Shown here piece after piece: positions 55,839 to 64,000 of a DNA stretch of 64,000 nucleotides. Numbering within the stretch: position 1 is the first letter of the stretch; each line of letters opens with the position of its first letter. The notes beneath the pieces were generated by a model. That model was given only the letters and a program-made list of their open reading frames with translations, searched no databases and had not been told where the DNA came from. This DNA comes from Streptosporangiaceae bacterium NEAU-GS5 (GTDB lineage: Bacteria; Actinomycetota; Actinomycetes; Streptosporangiales; Streptosporangiaceae), in contig JAGFNW010000033.1 in NCBI GenBank assembly GCA_017592665.1, forward strand, positions 19,843 to 83,842, written 5' to 3'. A program made the translations under genes and the position numbers.

Positions 55839-56978
55839 TCAGTGCGACACGGTGGTCTCGAGACTCGTCGTCGTGGCGGGGGCGCCCGAGACGACCCGCT
55901 GATAGTGGGCCACGAGCTGCTCGCACAGCTCCGGCCAGCCCCGCCCGAGCACTGATCGGCGGGCCTCGGCGGCCATCCGCGCCCGGCCCTCGTGGTCGGC
56001 GACCAGGGCGGCGACCTCGGATCGAAGCCGGAGCGGCTCGTCCGGGGGGAACAGCGCCCCGGTCTGCCCGGGCCGCACGAGGTCGAGCGGGCCGCCGGCG
56101 GCGGCGCTGACGACCGGCACACCCGAGGCGAGCGCCTCCTGGATGGCCTGGCAGAACGTCTCGTTGCTGCCCGCGTGCACGAACACGTCGAACGACGCGA
56201 GGATCCGCGACAGGTCGGCGCCCGTGCGCAGCCCGCAGAACACGGCATCCGGGAGCAGGCGGCGCAGCCGGTCTTCCGCCGGCCCGTCGCCCACGATCAC
56301 CAGCCGCACGCCCGGCAGGTCCTTCAGCACAGCAAGCCGCTCGACCCGCTTCTCGGCGGCGAGCCGTCCCACGTACCCGACAATGACCTCGCCGTGGGGC
56401 GCGAGCCCGGCGCGGAGCGCGTCCGAGCGGTGGCGCGGGTTGAAGCGGTCGAGGTCCACGCCGCGGCCCCACAGCTCCATCCGCGTGAAACCGTGGCCTT
56501 TCAGCTCGCGCATGGTCGCCGTGGAGGGGACGAGCGTCAGGTCGGCCCGGTCGTGGATGGCGCGCAGCCACGGCCACAGGATCGCGCCGGCGCCGCGGAC
56601 GCCGTACTGCCGGGCGAATCCGGCGACGTCGGTCTGGAAGACGGCGACGACAGGGAGGCCGAGCCGTCGCGCGGCCTTGGCGCCGGCCGAGCCGAGCAGC
56701 GTGGGCGAGGCCAGATGGACGACGTCGGGCTTGAAGTCGGCGATGACCTCGGCGATCCGCTTGCTGGGCAGTCCCACCCGGAACGACCGGTAGAACGGCA
56801 GCGTGAACGCGCGGGTCAGGTGGATCGGGAAGCCCGCGTACGAGTCCGGGCCCGGTCCGGGGGCCACCACGACGGCCTGATGCCCCGCGGCCGCGAGGTG
56901 TTCAAGGAGGCGGCAAACCGAGTTCGTGACACCGTTCACACGGGGCAGGAACGACTCGGCGACGATCGCGACCCTCAT
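55839..56978 (-). CDS. GT4 glycosyltransferase, MgtA/Rv0557-like alpha-mannosyltransferase
   Basis: The 379-residue protein has the N-terminal MRVAIVAESFLPRVNGVTNS and the GT-B nucleotide site GSNETFCQAIQEALASGVPV. It resembles GDP-mannose-dependent mannosyltransferases that build glycolipids (MgtA in Mycobacterium). It would act on the inner membrane face. It is divergent from a second, distantly related glycosyltransferase. The start is the ATG at 56978. Confidence 0.86.
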   Translation of the reverse strand: MRVAIVAESFLPRVNGVTNSVCRLLEHLAAAGHQAVVVAPGPGPDSYAGFPIHLTRAFTLPFYRSFRVGLPSKRIAEVIADFKPDVVHLASPTLLGSAGAKAARRLGLPVVAVFQTDVAGFARQYGVRGAGAILWPWLRAIHDRADLTLVPSTATMRELKGHGFTRMELWGRGVDLDRFNPRHRSDALRAGLAPHGEVIVGYVGRLAAEKRVERLAVLKDLPGVRLVIVGDGPAEDRLRRLLPDAVFCGLRTGADLSRILASFDVFVHAGSNETFCQAIQEALASGVPVVSAAAGGPLDLVRPGQTGALFPPDEPLRLRSEVAALVADHEGRARMAAEARRSVLGRGWPELCEQLVAHYQRVVSGAPATTTSLETTVSH

Positions 56979-57145
56979 GGTCAGAGATCTCCCGCACGGA
57001 TGCGACATATGTGCGAAATCCAGCCTCCAGCCAGGCGAACATCGCGTGGCTGCGCAGGTAGTCACGCATGTGTTCACAAATGGTTCCGAGCACGACATGT
57101 GGTGTTATCGCCTGTGGTGCGCGATGTGGGCGACACTGCTCGAAC

Positions 57146-58264
57146 GTGAGGATCGTGCGGCTGGCCAACTTCATCGCTCCCCGCTCCGGCGGGCTGCGCA
57201 CCGCGCTCGCCGAACTCGGGTCCGGCTATATGGCCGCCGGCCACGAGCCGGTGCTGGTGATCCCGGGACCCGCGTTCAGCGACCAGGACACCCCTTCTGG
57301 ACGGACGATCACCGTGCCCGGGCCGATCGTGCCCGGCTCAGGTGGATATCGCATCATCACCGCGCGCCGGACTCTGATCCGGCTGCTCGACCGCCTGCGA
57401 CCGGACCGGCTCGAGGTCTCGGACCGCACGACGCTGCGCTGGACCGGCCACTGGGCCAAGGCCGCCGGCGTCCGTTCGGTCATGGTCTCGCACGAGAGCC
57501 TCGACGGCCTGCTCCGCCTCTATGGCGGGCCCGTGCGGCGGGCGATGGCCGACCGGCTCAACCGCGCCACCGCGGCCGCCTACGACGAGGTGGTGTGCAC
57601 GACGGAATGGGCGGCCGCCGAGTTCCGCCGGATCGGCACCGCCAACCTGACCAGGGTGCCGCTCGGCGTGGACCTCGACCGCTTCGACCCGGGCCGCCAC
57701 GACTCGGCGCTGCGCCACGCGTACGCGCCGCCGGGCAAGGCGCTCATCCTGCACTGCAGCCGCCTGTCGCCGGAGAAGCGCCCGGGCCGCCCCATCGCGG
57801 CGCTCGCCGAACTGCTCCGCCGCGGCGTGCCGGCCGTGCTGGTGGTCGCCGGTGACGGCCCGCGGGCACGCGCTCTGGCGGCCCAGGCCGCGGGGCTTCC
57901 CGTACGGTTCCTCGGCCACGTCCGAGACCGGGATCTGCTGGCGCACCTGATGGCCACCGCGGACGTGGCGATCGCCCCCGGGCCGGTCGAGACGTTCGGG
58001 CTCGCGGCGCTCGAAACGCTGGCCTCCGGCACCCCCGTCGTGGTGTGCCGCGACAGCGCGCTGCCGGAGGTCATCGGCGACGCCGGCCTCGCCGTACCGG
58101 ATGATCCGAAGGCCTACGCCGACGCGGTCATGGACCTGCTGAGCTGGGACGAGCAGGAGCGGCGGCTGGCCGCGCGCAAACAGGCCGAGCAATATGGCTG
58201 GGCCGCCTCGGTGACCGGATTCCTGCGCGCGCACGGGCTCGCGGCGGTGGAGGCCGGACGATGA
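57146..58264 (+). CDS. GT4 glycosyltransferase
   Basis: The 372-residue GT-B protein has an N-terminal NFIAPRSGGLRTALAELG and the donor-binding KALILHCSRLSPEKRPGRP. The acceptor loop contains ETFGLAALETLASGTPVV. The GTG at 57146 starts an ORF that overlaps the SGNH hydrolase gene by four bases. It is divergent from the MgtA-like gene. Substrates are unknown. The context suggests cell-envelope glycolipids or glycans. Confidence 0.88.
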   Translation: MRIVRLANFIAPRSGGLRTALAELGSGYMAAGHEPVLVIPGPAFSDQDTPSGRTITVPGPIVPGSGGYRIITARRTLIRLLDRLRPDRLEVSDRTTLRWTGHWAKAAGVRSVMVSHESLDGLLRLYGGPVRRAMADRLNRATAAAYDEVVCTTEWAAAEFRRIGTANLTRVPLGVDLDRFDPGRHDSALRHAYAPPGKALILHCSRLSPEKRPGRPIAALAELLRRGVPAVLVVAGDGPRARALAAQAAGLPVRFLGHVRDRDLLAHLMATADVAIAPGPVETFGLAALETLASGTPVVVCRDSALPEVIGDAGLAVPDDPKAYADAVMDLLSWDEQERRLAARKQAEQYGWAASVTGFLRAHGLAAVEAGR

Positions 58265-59076
58265 CCACCTTCGTGGCGATCGGCGACTCGGTGACCGTCG
58301 GTCTGGGCGACCCGATGCCCGGCGGCGGCTGGCGCGGCTGGGCCGGACTGCTCGCCGGCTCCTTCGAGCCCGGCGCGGCCCTCCACAACCTGGCCGAGAA
58401 CGGCGCCACCATCTCGGAACTGCCGGCACGCCAGCTCCCCAAGGCCGTCGAGCTGCGGCCGGACGTGGCCGCCGTGCTCGCCGGGGTCAACGACACGCTC
58501 CGCGGCCGATTCGACCTCGCCGGCATCGCGGCCGGATTCGACACCGTCGTCGCGGACCTCACCAGGTCGGGCGCGGTCGTCCTCACCGCGAGCCTGCCCG
58601 ACCCGGGGCTCATGCTGCGCATCCCGGAGCTCATGCGGCGCCCGCTCGCCCGCCGGATCCACGCCATCAACACGGTGGTCGAGGAGACCGGCCGCCGGTA
58701 TGGGGCCGTGCACGTGGACATGGCCGCCCATCCCGCCCTCTACCAGCGGACCATGTGGGGCGTGGACCGGCTCCACCCGAGCGAGGCCGGGCATCGCCTG
58801 CTGGCCCGGCTGTTCCACGCCGAACTGGCCGCGAGCGGCTATCCGATCGGCGCGCCGCCGGGGGCCGAGCCCACGGGAACCCATCCCACGGCCTGGCAGA
58901 GCGCGCTGTGGATGGCGACCAAGGGCACCGGATGGGTGGCGAGGCGCGCCACCGACTTTCTACCGCACCTGGCGCGGCTGGTCACCAGCGAGGCCTGGCA
59001 TCAGCTGCGCGGCCGGACGATCGTGCTCGACAGCCGCTACCAGGCCGAGATCGACGGAGTCCTCACCGAAGGTTAG
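58261..59076 (+). CDS. SGNH/GDSL hydrolase
   Basis: The 271-residue enzyme has the four SGNH blocks: AIGDSVTVG with the nucleophile Ser, an oxyanion Gly, GVND, and RLHPSEAGH with the catalytic Asp-His pair. It probably removes acyl or acetyl groups. Because it overlaps the glycosyltransferase gene, it may trim or edit the same cell-wall product. No signal peptide is seen. Its stop overlaps ogt on the other strand by four bases. Confidence 0.9.
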   Translation: MTTFVAIGDSVTVGLGDPMPGGGWRGWAGLLAGSFEPGAALHNLAENGATISELPARQLPKAVELRPDVAAVLAGVNDTLRGRFDLAGIAAGFDTVVADLTRSGAVVLTASLPDPGLMLRIPELMRRPLARRIHAINTVVEETGRRYGAVHVDMAAHPALYQRTMWGVDRLHPSEAGHRLLARLFHAELAASGYPIGAPPGAEPTGTHPTAWQSALWMATKGTGWVARRATDFLPHLARLVTSEAWHQLRGRTIVLDSRYQAEIDGVLTEG

Positions 59077-59597
59077 AACAACGTCGGCGCGAGGTGGCCC
59101 TCGTGGGTGAGCAGCCAGCGCTTGGACTCCACGCCCTCGCCGCCGCTGAAGCCGCCGAGGCCGTTGCCGGCGACCACGCGATGGCACGGCACGATGATCG
59201 GGATCGGGTTGCCGCCCATGATGGAGCCGATCCCGCGCGCCGGCACGCCGGTGCCGCTGCGCATCGCCAGCTCGCCGTAGGTGACGACCGAGCCATAAGG
59301 GACCGTGCGGTAGAGGGTCTCGAGGACCGTGTGCCCGCTGGTCGTCCCGGTCAGCCGCCAGTCGACAGGGATCTCGAACTCGCGCAGTTCGCCCGCGAAG
59401 TAGGCGGCGAACTGCTCGTGCGCGGGAGCCGTACGGGCCGGATCGGAGACTTCGGGCAGGTCGAGCCGGGCGGCCAGGCGCGCACGCCGGCGCGTGCCGT
59501 CGTGCCAGCCCGTCGCGGCCACGCCGGTCTCGGTGATCGCGATGAGGATGTCGCCGACCGGTGAGGGGACCCCGCAGAATGCCACTGTTTCCGCCAT
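59073..59597 (-). CDS. ogt: Methylated-DNA--protein-cysteine methyltransferase
   Basis: The 174-residue repair protein has the acceptor site in IIVPCHRVVAG and the DNA-reading helix ELAMRSGTGVPARGIGSIMG. It takes O6-methyl groups from guanine to its own cysteine. The ATG at 59597 is the first Met in a typical position. A longer frame upstream has no sequence similarity to the family. Its 3' end overlaps the SGNH gene. Confidence 0.92.
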   Translation of the reverse strand: MAETVAFCGVPSPVGDILIAITETGVAATGWHDGTRRRARLAARLDLPEVSDPARTAPAHEQFAAYFAGELREFEIPVDWRLTGTTSGHTVLETLYRTVPYGSVVTYGELAMRSGTGVPARGIGSIMGGNPIPIIVPCHRVVAGNGLGGFSGGEGVESKRWLLTHEGHLAPTLF

Positions 59598-59676
59598 ATA
59601 TCTATTGTCTCCCGGGATTCGGCCCGGCAGGCTCGGTGAGGTGACGACGTCCGAATCCCGCCGGTAGCGTTCACAC

Positions 59677-60603
59677 GTGTCCATTCGTGAAGTGGTCGTG
59701 CTCGGAACGGCCAGCGCCGTGCCGACGCGCCACCGCAACCACAACGGCTATCTGCTGCGCTGGGACGGCCAGGGCTTCCTGTTCGACCCGGGCGAGGGCA
59801 CGCAACGGCAGATGCTGTACGCGAGGGTCAGCGCCCACGACCTGACCTGGATCTGCGTCACCCACTTCCACGGAGATCACTGCCTCGGCCTGCCCGGCGT
59901 GATCCAGCGGATCTCCCGCGACGGCGTGCCACACGACATCCAGGCCGCCTATCCGGCCGGCGGCGAGCTCTACTGGCGGCGGCTGCGCAACGCGGCGATC
60001 TTCAGCGACAGCAAGACCATCATCCCGCGGCCCGTCTTCGGCGAGGTCGCCCGCTTCCCCGCCGGCCCCGTCACGCTGACGGCCCGCCCGCTTTCGCACC
60101 CCGTCGAGGCGTACGGCTATCGCCTCGACGAACCGGAAGGCCGCCGCATGCTGCCCGAGGAGCTGGAGCGGCGCGGCATCACCGGGGCCCGCATCGGCGA
60201 GTTGCAGCACACCGGCTCGGTGCTCGCCCCCGACGGCTCGACCGTCACCGTCGAGTCGTGCAGTGAGCCGCGCCCAGGACAGAGCGCGGCCTTCATCATG
60301 GACACCCGGCTCTGCGACAACGTGTTCACCCTGGCCGACGGGGTCGACCTGCTGATCATCGAGTCGACGTTCCTGAACACGGAGGCCGCGCTGGCCAAGG
60401 AATACGGCCATCTGACGGCCCTTCAGGCCGGCCAGGTGGCCGCCGAGGCCGGCGTCCGGCGGCTGGTGCTGGCGCACTTCTCCGAGCGCTACAGCTATGA
60501 CGACGAGCCGCGCTTCCTCGACGAGGTGTCCCAGTCCTACGCGGGAGACGTCGTCATCGCCCGCGACCTCAACCGCATCCCCGTCCCCCGTCGGGACCGC
60601 TAG
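59677..60603 (+). CDS. rnz: Ribonuclease Z
   Basis: The 308-residue metallo-beta-lactamase protein has THFHGDHCLGLPG near 63, the family's zinc motif, and AHFSERYS near 270. It cuts the 3' trailer from tRNA precursors. It starts at GTG. In this block it joins miaA and miaB in tRNA maturation. Confidence 0.95.
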   Translation: MSIREVVVLGTASAVPTRHRNHNGYLLRWDGQGFLFDPGEGTQRQMLYARVSAHDLTWICVTHFHGDHCLGLPGVIQRISRDGVPHDIQAAYPAGGELYWRRLRNAAIFSDSKTIIPRPVFGEVARFPAGPVTLTARPLSHPVEAYGYRLDEPEGRRMLPEELERRGITGARIGELQHTGSVLAPDGSTVTVESCSEPRPGQSAAFIMDTRLCDNVFTLADGVDLLIIESTFLNTEAALAKEYGHLTALQAGQVAAEAGVRRLVLAHFSERYSYDDEPRFLDEVSQSYAGDVVIARDLNRIPVPRRDR

Positions 60604-60659
60604 ACCAGATTGGTCTTTCGGCTGTCTTCGCCGGTGTCCATCCCGTCACACTGCCCTCC

Positions 60660-61142
60660 GTGTTGCCATACCGTACGGCTCTCGCCGTCGGCGGAGCCGT
60701 GGCCATCGTCGCGATCGCGGCGGGTGGGATCGGTCTCGCCATGGCGCCCGACGCCGAGCCCTTCGCGCCGCGCGCCGTCGCCCCTTCCGCGACCCAATCA
60801 CCCCTTGTGCCGGCTCCATCACCGGTCGTGTCGAGCACTCCGCCCGCGACACCGGCGACGCCGATCAGCTCGCCCACGCCGACTCAGCCGAAAGTGGCGC
60901 CGCCCGCGCTCGGTCCTTCGGGCAGCCCGAGCCCGCGGATTCAGCCGGTCGTCCGTACGAGCACGACACCGCGACGGAGCCCGAGCCCCAGCCCGCGGCC
61001 GAGCCCGCGCAAAAGCCCCTCACCGACGCCGACTCCGCACCGCCCGAGCCCGACGCCGACCCGGCCGGACCCGTGCGCCAGCTACCACGACATGCGGCGC
61101 GACTACTGCTACCAGGTGCTCGACGGCCTCATCCACAAGTGA
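60660..61142 (+). CDS. Secreted Pro/Ser/Thr-rich protein
   Basis: The 160-residue protein has one N-terminal hydrophobic segment ([20 protein letters not shown], about 8-27), followed by a long Pro/Ser/Thr-rich region. A short charged C-terminus with two Cys ([15 protein letters not shown]) ends it. It is probably a membrane-anchored outer protein, perhaps glycosylated at Ser/Thr. No family is recognised. The start GTG at 60660 is probable. Its 3' end overlaps miaB on the opposite strand by 14 bases. Confidence 0.6.
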   Translation: MLPYRTALAVGGAVAIVAIAAGGIGLAMAPDAEPFAPRAVAPSATQSPLVPAPSPVVSSTPPATPATPISSPTPTQPKVAPPALGPSGSPSPRIQPVVRTSTTPRRSPSPSPRPSPRKSPSPTPTPHRPSPTPTRPDPCASYHDMRRDYCYQVLDGLIHK

Positions 61143-62589
61143 CGGCTGCTGAGGGGGCGGGGCGGCCGATGGTCGGCATGCCCAGGCTGACGCCCTTCGG
61201 CGCCGGCGGCGCCGACATCCGGGCCTCCCACGCGTCGCCGGCGCGCGTGCGCCGTACGGAAACGACCTTGTCGGCGACGAGATGGTGCGGCGCGGCGTAG
61301 GTCACCTCGGCGGTCACCATGTCGCCGGGCCGGGCCTCGACCGCCGCGACATGGACGAGCCGGTTGTCGGGAGCGCGGCCGGAAAGGCGGCGGGTGGCGT
61401 CGTCCTTACGGCCCTCGCCCTCGGCGATCAGCACCTCGAGGACGCGGCCGTGCTGCCGCTTGTTCTCCTGCCAGGAGATCTCCTCCTGGACGGCGACCAG
61501 CCGCTCGTAGCGCTCCTGGACGACCTCTTTAGGCACCTGGCCGTCCATGGTGGCGGCCGGCGTGCCCGCGCGGATCGAATATTGGAAGGTGAACGCGTTG
61601 GCGAAGCGCGACGCGCGGACCACGTCGAGCGTCTCCTGGAAGTCGGCCTCGGTCTCGCCGGGGAAGCCCACGATGATGTCGGTCGAGATCGCGGCGTCCG
61701 GCATGACGGCCCTGACCCGGTCGAGGATGCCGAGGTAGCGCGAGGCGCGATAAGAGCGGCGCATGGCCTTCAGCACGCGGTCGGAGCCGGACTGCAGCGG
61801 CATGTGCAACTGATGCATGACGTTGGGCGTCTCGGCCATGGCGTCGATCACGTCGTCGGTGAAGGCGGCCGGGTGCGGGCTGGTGAACCGCACCCGCTCC
61901 AGGCCCTCGATGTCGCCGCAGGCCCGCAGCAGCTTGCCGAACGCGAGCCGGTCGCCGAACTCGACGCCGTAGGTGTTGACGTTCTGCCCGAGCAGGGTCA
62001 CCTCGAGGACCCCCTGGCCGACGAGCGTGCGGACCTCCTGCAGGATGTCGCCGGGGCGGCGGTCCTTCTCCTTGCCGCGCAGCGACGGCACGATGCAGAA
62101 CGTGCAGGTGTTGTTGCAGCCGACCGAGATGGCGACCCAGGCCGCGTACGGCGACTCGCGGCGGGTGGGCAGGGTCGACGGGAAGGTCTCCAGGGAGTCC
62201 TTGATCTCGACCTGGGCCTCCTGCGCGATCCGCGCCCGCTCCAGCAGGACCGGCAGCGAACCGATGTTGTGGGTGCCGAAGACGACGTCGACCCACGGCG
62301 CGCGGCGCAGGATCTCGCCCTGATCCTTCTGGGCCATGCAGCCGCCGACGGCGATCTGCATGCCCTCGTGCGCCATCTTGATCGGGCGCAGGTGGCCGAG
62401 GTTTCCGTAGAGCCGGTTGTCGGCGTTCTCACGCACGGCGCACGTGTTGAACACGACCACATCGGCCTGCTCACCTGCGGTGGCGCGGACGTAGCCGGCA
62501 TCCTCCAGCAGCCCGGACAGGCGCTCGGAGTCGTGCACGTTCATCTGGCACCCGTAGGTGCGCACCTCGTAGGTCCGTGTCTCAGTCAT
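61129..62589 (-). CDS. miaB: tRNA-2-methylthio-N6-dimethylallyladenosine synthase MiaB
   Basis: The 486-residue radical-SAM enzyme has the N-terminal UPF0004 cysteines (YGCQMN, NTCAVRE and GGCMAQ) for one Fe-S cluster. The SAM cluster motif CNNTCTFC follows, and a C-terminal TRAM domain ends it. It adds the methylthio group to A37 that MiaA has modified. It is divergent from gluA. It is about 25 residues longer at the C-terminus than Escherichia coli MiaB. Confidence 0.96.
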   Translation of the reverse strand: MTETRTYEVRTYGCQMNVHDSERLSGLLEDAGYVRATAGEQADVVVFNTCAVRENADNRLYGNLGHLRPIKMAHEGMQIAVGGCMAQKDQGEILRRAPWVDVVFGTHNIGSLPVLLERARIAQEAQVEIKDSLETFPSTLPTRRESPYAAWVAISVGCNNTCTFCIVPSLRGKEKDRRPGDILQEVRTLVGQGVLEVTLLGQNVNTYGVEFGDRLAFGKLLRACGDIEGLERVRFTSPHPAAFTDDVIDAMAETPNVMHQLHMPLQSGSDRVLKAMRRSYRASRYLGILDRVRAVMPDAAISTDIIVGFPGETEADFQETLDVVRASRFANAFTFQYSIRAGTPAATMDGQVPKEVVQERYERLVAVQEEISWQENKRQHGRVLEVLIAEGEGRKDDATRRLSGRAPDNRLVHVAAVEARPGDMVTAEVTYAAPHHLVADKVVSVRRTRAGDAWEARMSAPPAPKGVSLGMPTIGRPAPSAAVTCG

Positions 62590-62692
62590 TTCATCTACAA
62601 GGTTAGGCCGTTCCGGCCACTGTTCGGCCGTGATCGGATCGGTACCGCGTCGTTAGTGACGTCACGAGGCTGACCCACCTACGTTGTTGACC
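62590..62692. promoter_or_regulatory. Divergent promoter region, miaB / gluA
   Basis: The short spacer contains the perfect palindrome GTGACGTCAC (62656-62665), about 27 bases before gluA. No known actinobacterial glutamate-regulator consensus is clear in it. Confidence 0.4.
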
Positions 62693-63439
62693 ATGACGGA
62701 GGAGAGTGAACTCGTCCGCCTGGAGAACGTCAACAAACACTTCGGCGAACTCCACGTGCTCAAGGACATCGACCTCACGATCACGCGCGGCGAGGTCGTC
62801 GTCGTCATCGGGCCTTCCGGTGGCGGCAAGTCCACCCTGTGCCGCATCATCAATCGGCTGGAGGCGGTCGACTCAGGGTCGATCGTCTTCGACGGACAGC
62901 CCATCCCTGCCGAAGGGCGGGCCCTCGCCCGGCTACGCTCAGAGGTGGGGATGGTCTTCCAGTCGTTCAATCTGTTCTCGCACAAGACCATCCTGGAGAA
63001 CGTCACACTCGGTCCGATCAAGGTCCGCGGGATCGCCAAGGCCGACGCCGAGCGCCGCGGAAAAGAGCTGCTGGAGCGGGTCGGCATCGCCTCTCAGGCG
63101 GCCAAGTATCCGGCCCAGCTCTCCGGAGGCCAGCAGCAGCGGACGGCGATCGCCCGGGCGCTGGCCATGGACCCCAAGATGATCATGTTCGACGAGCCGA
63201 CGTCCGCACTGGACCCCGAGATGGTCCAGGAGGTGCTCGACGTCATGATCGCGCTGGCCCGGGACGGGATGACCATGCTGGTCGTCACCCACGAGATGGG
63301 ATTCGCCCGCCGGGCCGCCGACCGGGTGGTCTTCATGGCCGACGGCCAGATCATCGAGCAGAACACGCCACAGGAGTTCTTCACCTCTCCCGGCACCGGT
63401 CGTGCCCGGGACTTCCTAAGCAAGATCTTGAAACACTGA
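62693..63439 (+). CDS. gluA: Glutamate ABC transporter ATPase (GluA-type)
   Basis: The 248-residue ATPase has Walker A GPSGGGKST, signature LSGGQQQR and Walker B MIMFDEPTSALD. It is of the polar amino acid type. In Corynebacterium and relatives gluABCD imports glutamate and is near miaB, as here. The ATG at 62693 is chosen over an upstream TTG. The binding protein gene follows after 26 bp. Confidence 0.9.
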   Translation: MTEESELVRLENVNKHFGELHVLKDIDLTITRGEVVVVIGPSGGGKSTLCRIINRLEAVDSGSIVFDGQPIPAEGRALARLRSEVGMVFQSFNLFSHKTILENVTLGPIKVRGIAKADAERRGKELLERVGIASQAAKYPAQLSGGQQQRTAIARALAMDPKMIMFDEPTSALDPEMVQEVLDVMIALARDGMTMLVVTHEMGFARRAADRVVFMADGQIIEQNTPQEFFTSPGTGRARDFLSKILKH

Positions 63440-63465
63440 TCTTTCCTCGAATGCTGGAGGGGGAC

Positions 63466-64000
63466 ATGCGCAGACTTGGATTGATCCTTGTCCTGGCGGT
63501 GAGCGCCACGAGCTTGGCCGCTTGCGGCGGCGACAAGACCTACTCATCCGTGGTCGACAAGGTCAAAGACAGCAAGACCATCACCATCGGCACCAAATGG
63601 GACCAGCCCTCCCTCGGCCTGAAGAAGGGCGCCGCCCCCGAGGGCTTCGACGTCGACGTCGCCCAATACGTCGTCAAACAACTGGCGGGCGGCCAGGACG
63701 TCAACATCACCTGGAAGGAATCGGCCTCCTCCAACCGCGAGGCCTTCCTGGCCACCGGCACCGTCGACATCATCTTCGCCACCTACTCCATCACCGACAG
63801 CCGCAAGCAGAAGGTCACCTTCGGCGGGCCGTACATCGTCGCCCACCAGGACACCATGGTCCGCGGCGACTCGGCCGACATCACCAAGGCCACCGACCTG
63901 GCCGGCAAGCGCATCTGCCAGGCCGCCGGCTCCAACTCCTACAAGCGCATCACCGACCCGCCGCCCGACGGCAAACTCGACCTGGACGCCCAGCTCGTCG
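63466..64000 (+). CDS. gluB: Glutamate-binding lipoprotein GluB, N-terminal part (runs off the window)
   Basis: The visible 178 residues begin with a lipoprotein signal (RRLGLILVLAVSATSLAAC). A periplasmic amino-acid-binding fold follows (ITIGTKWDQPSLGLKKG, then DIIFATYSITDSRKQKV). A strong GGAGGGGG lies before the ATG. It captures glutamate for the GluA-driven transporter. The C-terminal end and the permeases should lie beyond base 64000. Confidence 0.92.
   Translation, partial: MRRLGLILVLAVSATSLAACGGDKTYSSVVDKVKDSKTITIGTKWDQPSLGLKKGAAPEGFDVDVAQYVVKQLAGGQDVNITWKESASSNREAFLATGTVDIIFATYSITDSRKQKVTFGGPYIVAHQDTMVRGDSADITKATDLAGKRICQAAGSNSYKRITDPPPDGKLDLDAQLV

Noticed and set aside
62656..62665. 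GTGACGTCAC before gluA as a defined regulator site
   Set aside because: It is a perfect but short palindrome; I know of no matching regulator consensus and it could occur by chance.

Overview
The window is one continuous stretch of very GC-rich DNA with typical actinobacterial gene families and neighbours: holA next to comEC/comEA, a gluAB-type glutamate transporter next to miaB, hflX, dapF and miaA, and an Rv0926c/Rv0927c-like pair. Many starts are GTG, and ATGA/GTGA stop-start overlaps are common. A member of the Streptosporangiales (Nonomuraea/Streptosporangium-like) is my best guess. It rests on gene content and base composition only.

Layout. (1) 1-7.9 kb: the minus-strand late-competence block degV, comEA, comEC, holA. 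An IS110-family insertion sequence (about 700-2190) splits it between comEC and holA. Its non-coding left end reads as a bridge RNA whose guide segments match the element's own ends and its flanking target. (2) 7.9-11.5 kb: a MarR-controlled MFS efflux pump with two copies of one 20-bp operator, then imidazolonepropionase. (3) 11.5-15.6 kb: an SDR/reductase pair behind a KstR-like box, then hflX and a beta-solenoid lipoprotein. (4) 15.8-21.9 kb: a tightly overlapped aceB-glcDEF-iclR operon for glycolate and glyoxylate use. (5) 22-24.7 kb: two more IclR regulators around a Rieske oxygenase of the quaternary-amine type. (6) 24.7-35.9 kb: an ECF sigma factor with its partner, an epoxide hydrolase facing a large LuxR regulator, a DUF4143 ATPase, an HNH lipoprotein and an orphan FtsX-type permease. 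(7) 35.9-51 kb: a choline/betaine catabolic island. It holds a MetE-like protein, a fused sarcosine oxidase alpha-gamma subunit with soxD and soxB, a dimethylglycine oxidase, choline dehydrogenase, two betaine-type binding proteins, a fused double permease and a ProV-type ATPase. (8) 51.2-64 kb: housekeeping genes dapF, miaA, miaB, rnz and ogt, envelope glycosyltransferases and the start of gluAB.

How the parts work together. The Rieske enzyme, dimethylglycine oxidase and sarcosine oxidase would remove the three methyl groups of glycine betaine in turn, fed by the transporter and choline dehydrogenase. Three near-identical 19-bp palindromes (TGTTKC-N7-GCAACA) lie over the start of one iclR gene, in front of the dimethylglycine/sarcosine operon and in front of the transporter operon. 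They point to one IclR regulon linking loci 22 to 29 kb apart. A second palindrome is shared by the aceB promoter and the third iclR gene. The block between hflX and dapF, which are neighbours in Mycobacterium, appears to have been inserted or to have grown in this lineage.

The least expected structures are the readable IS110 bridge RNA, the shared IclR operators, and an intergenic family of 41-bp units. That family forms a mirror-symmetric 190-bp array at 51.2 kb and a single folded unit at 13.4 kb. No rRNA, tRNA or CRISPR array was seen.
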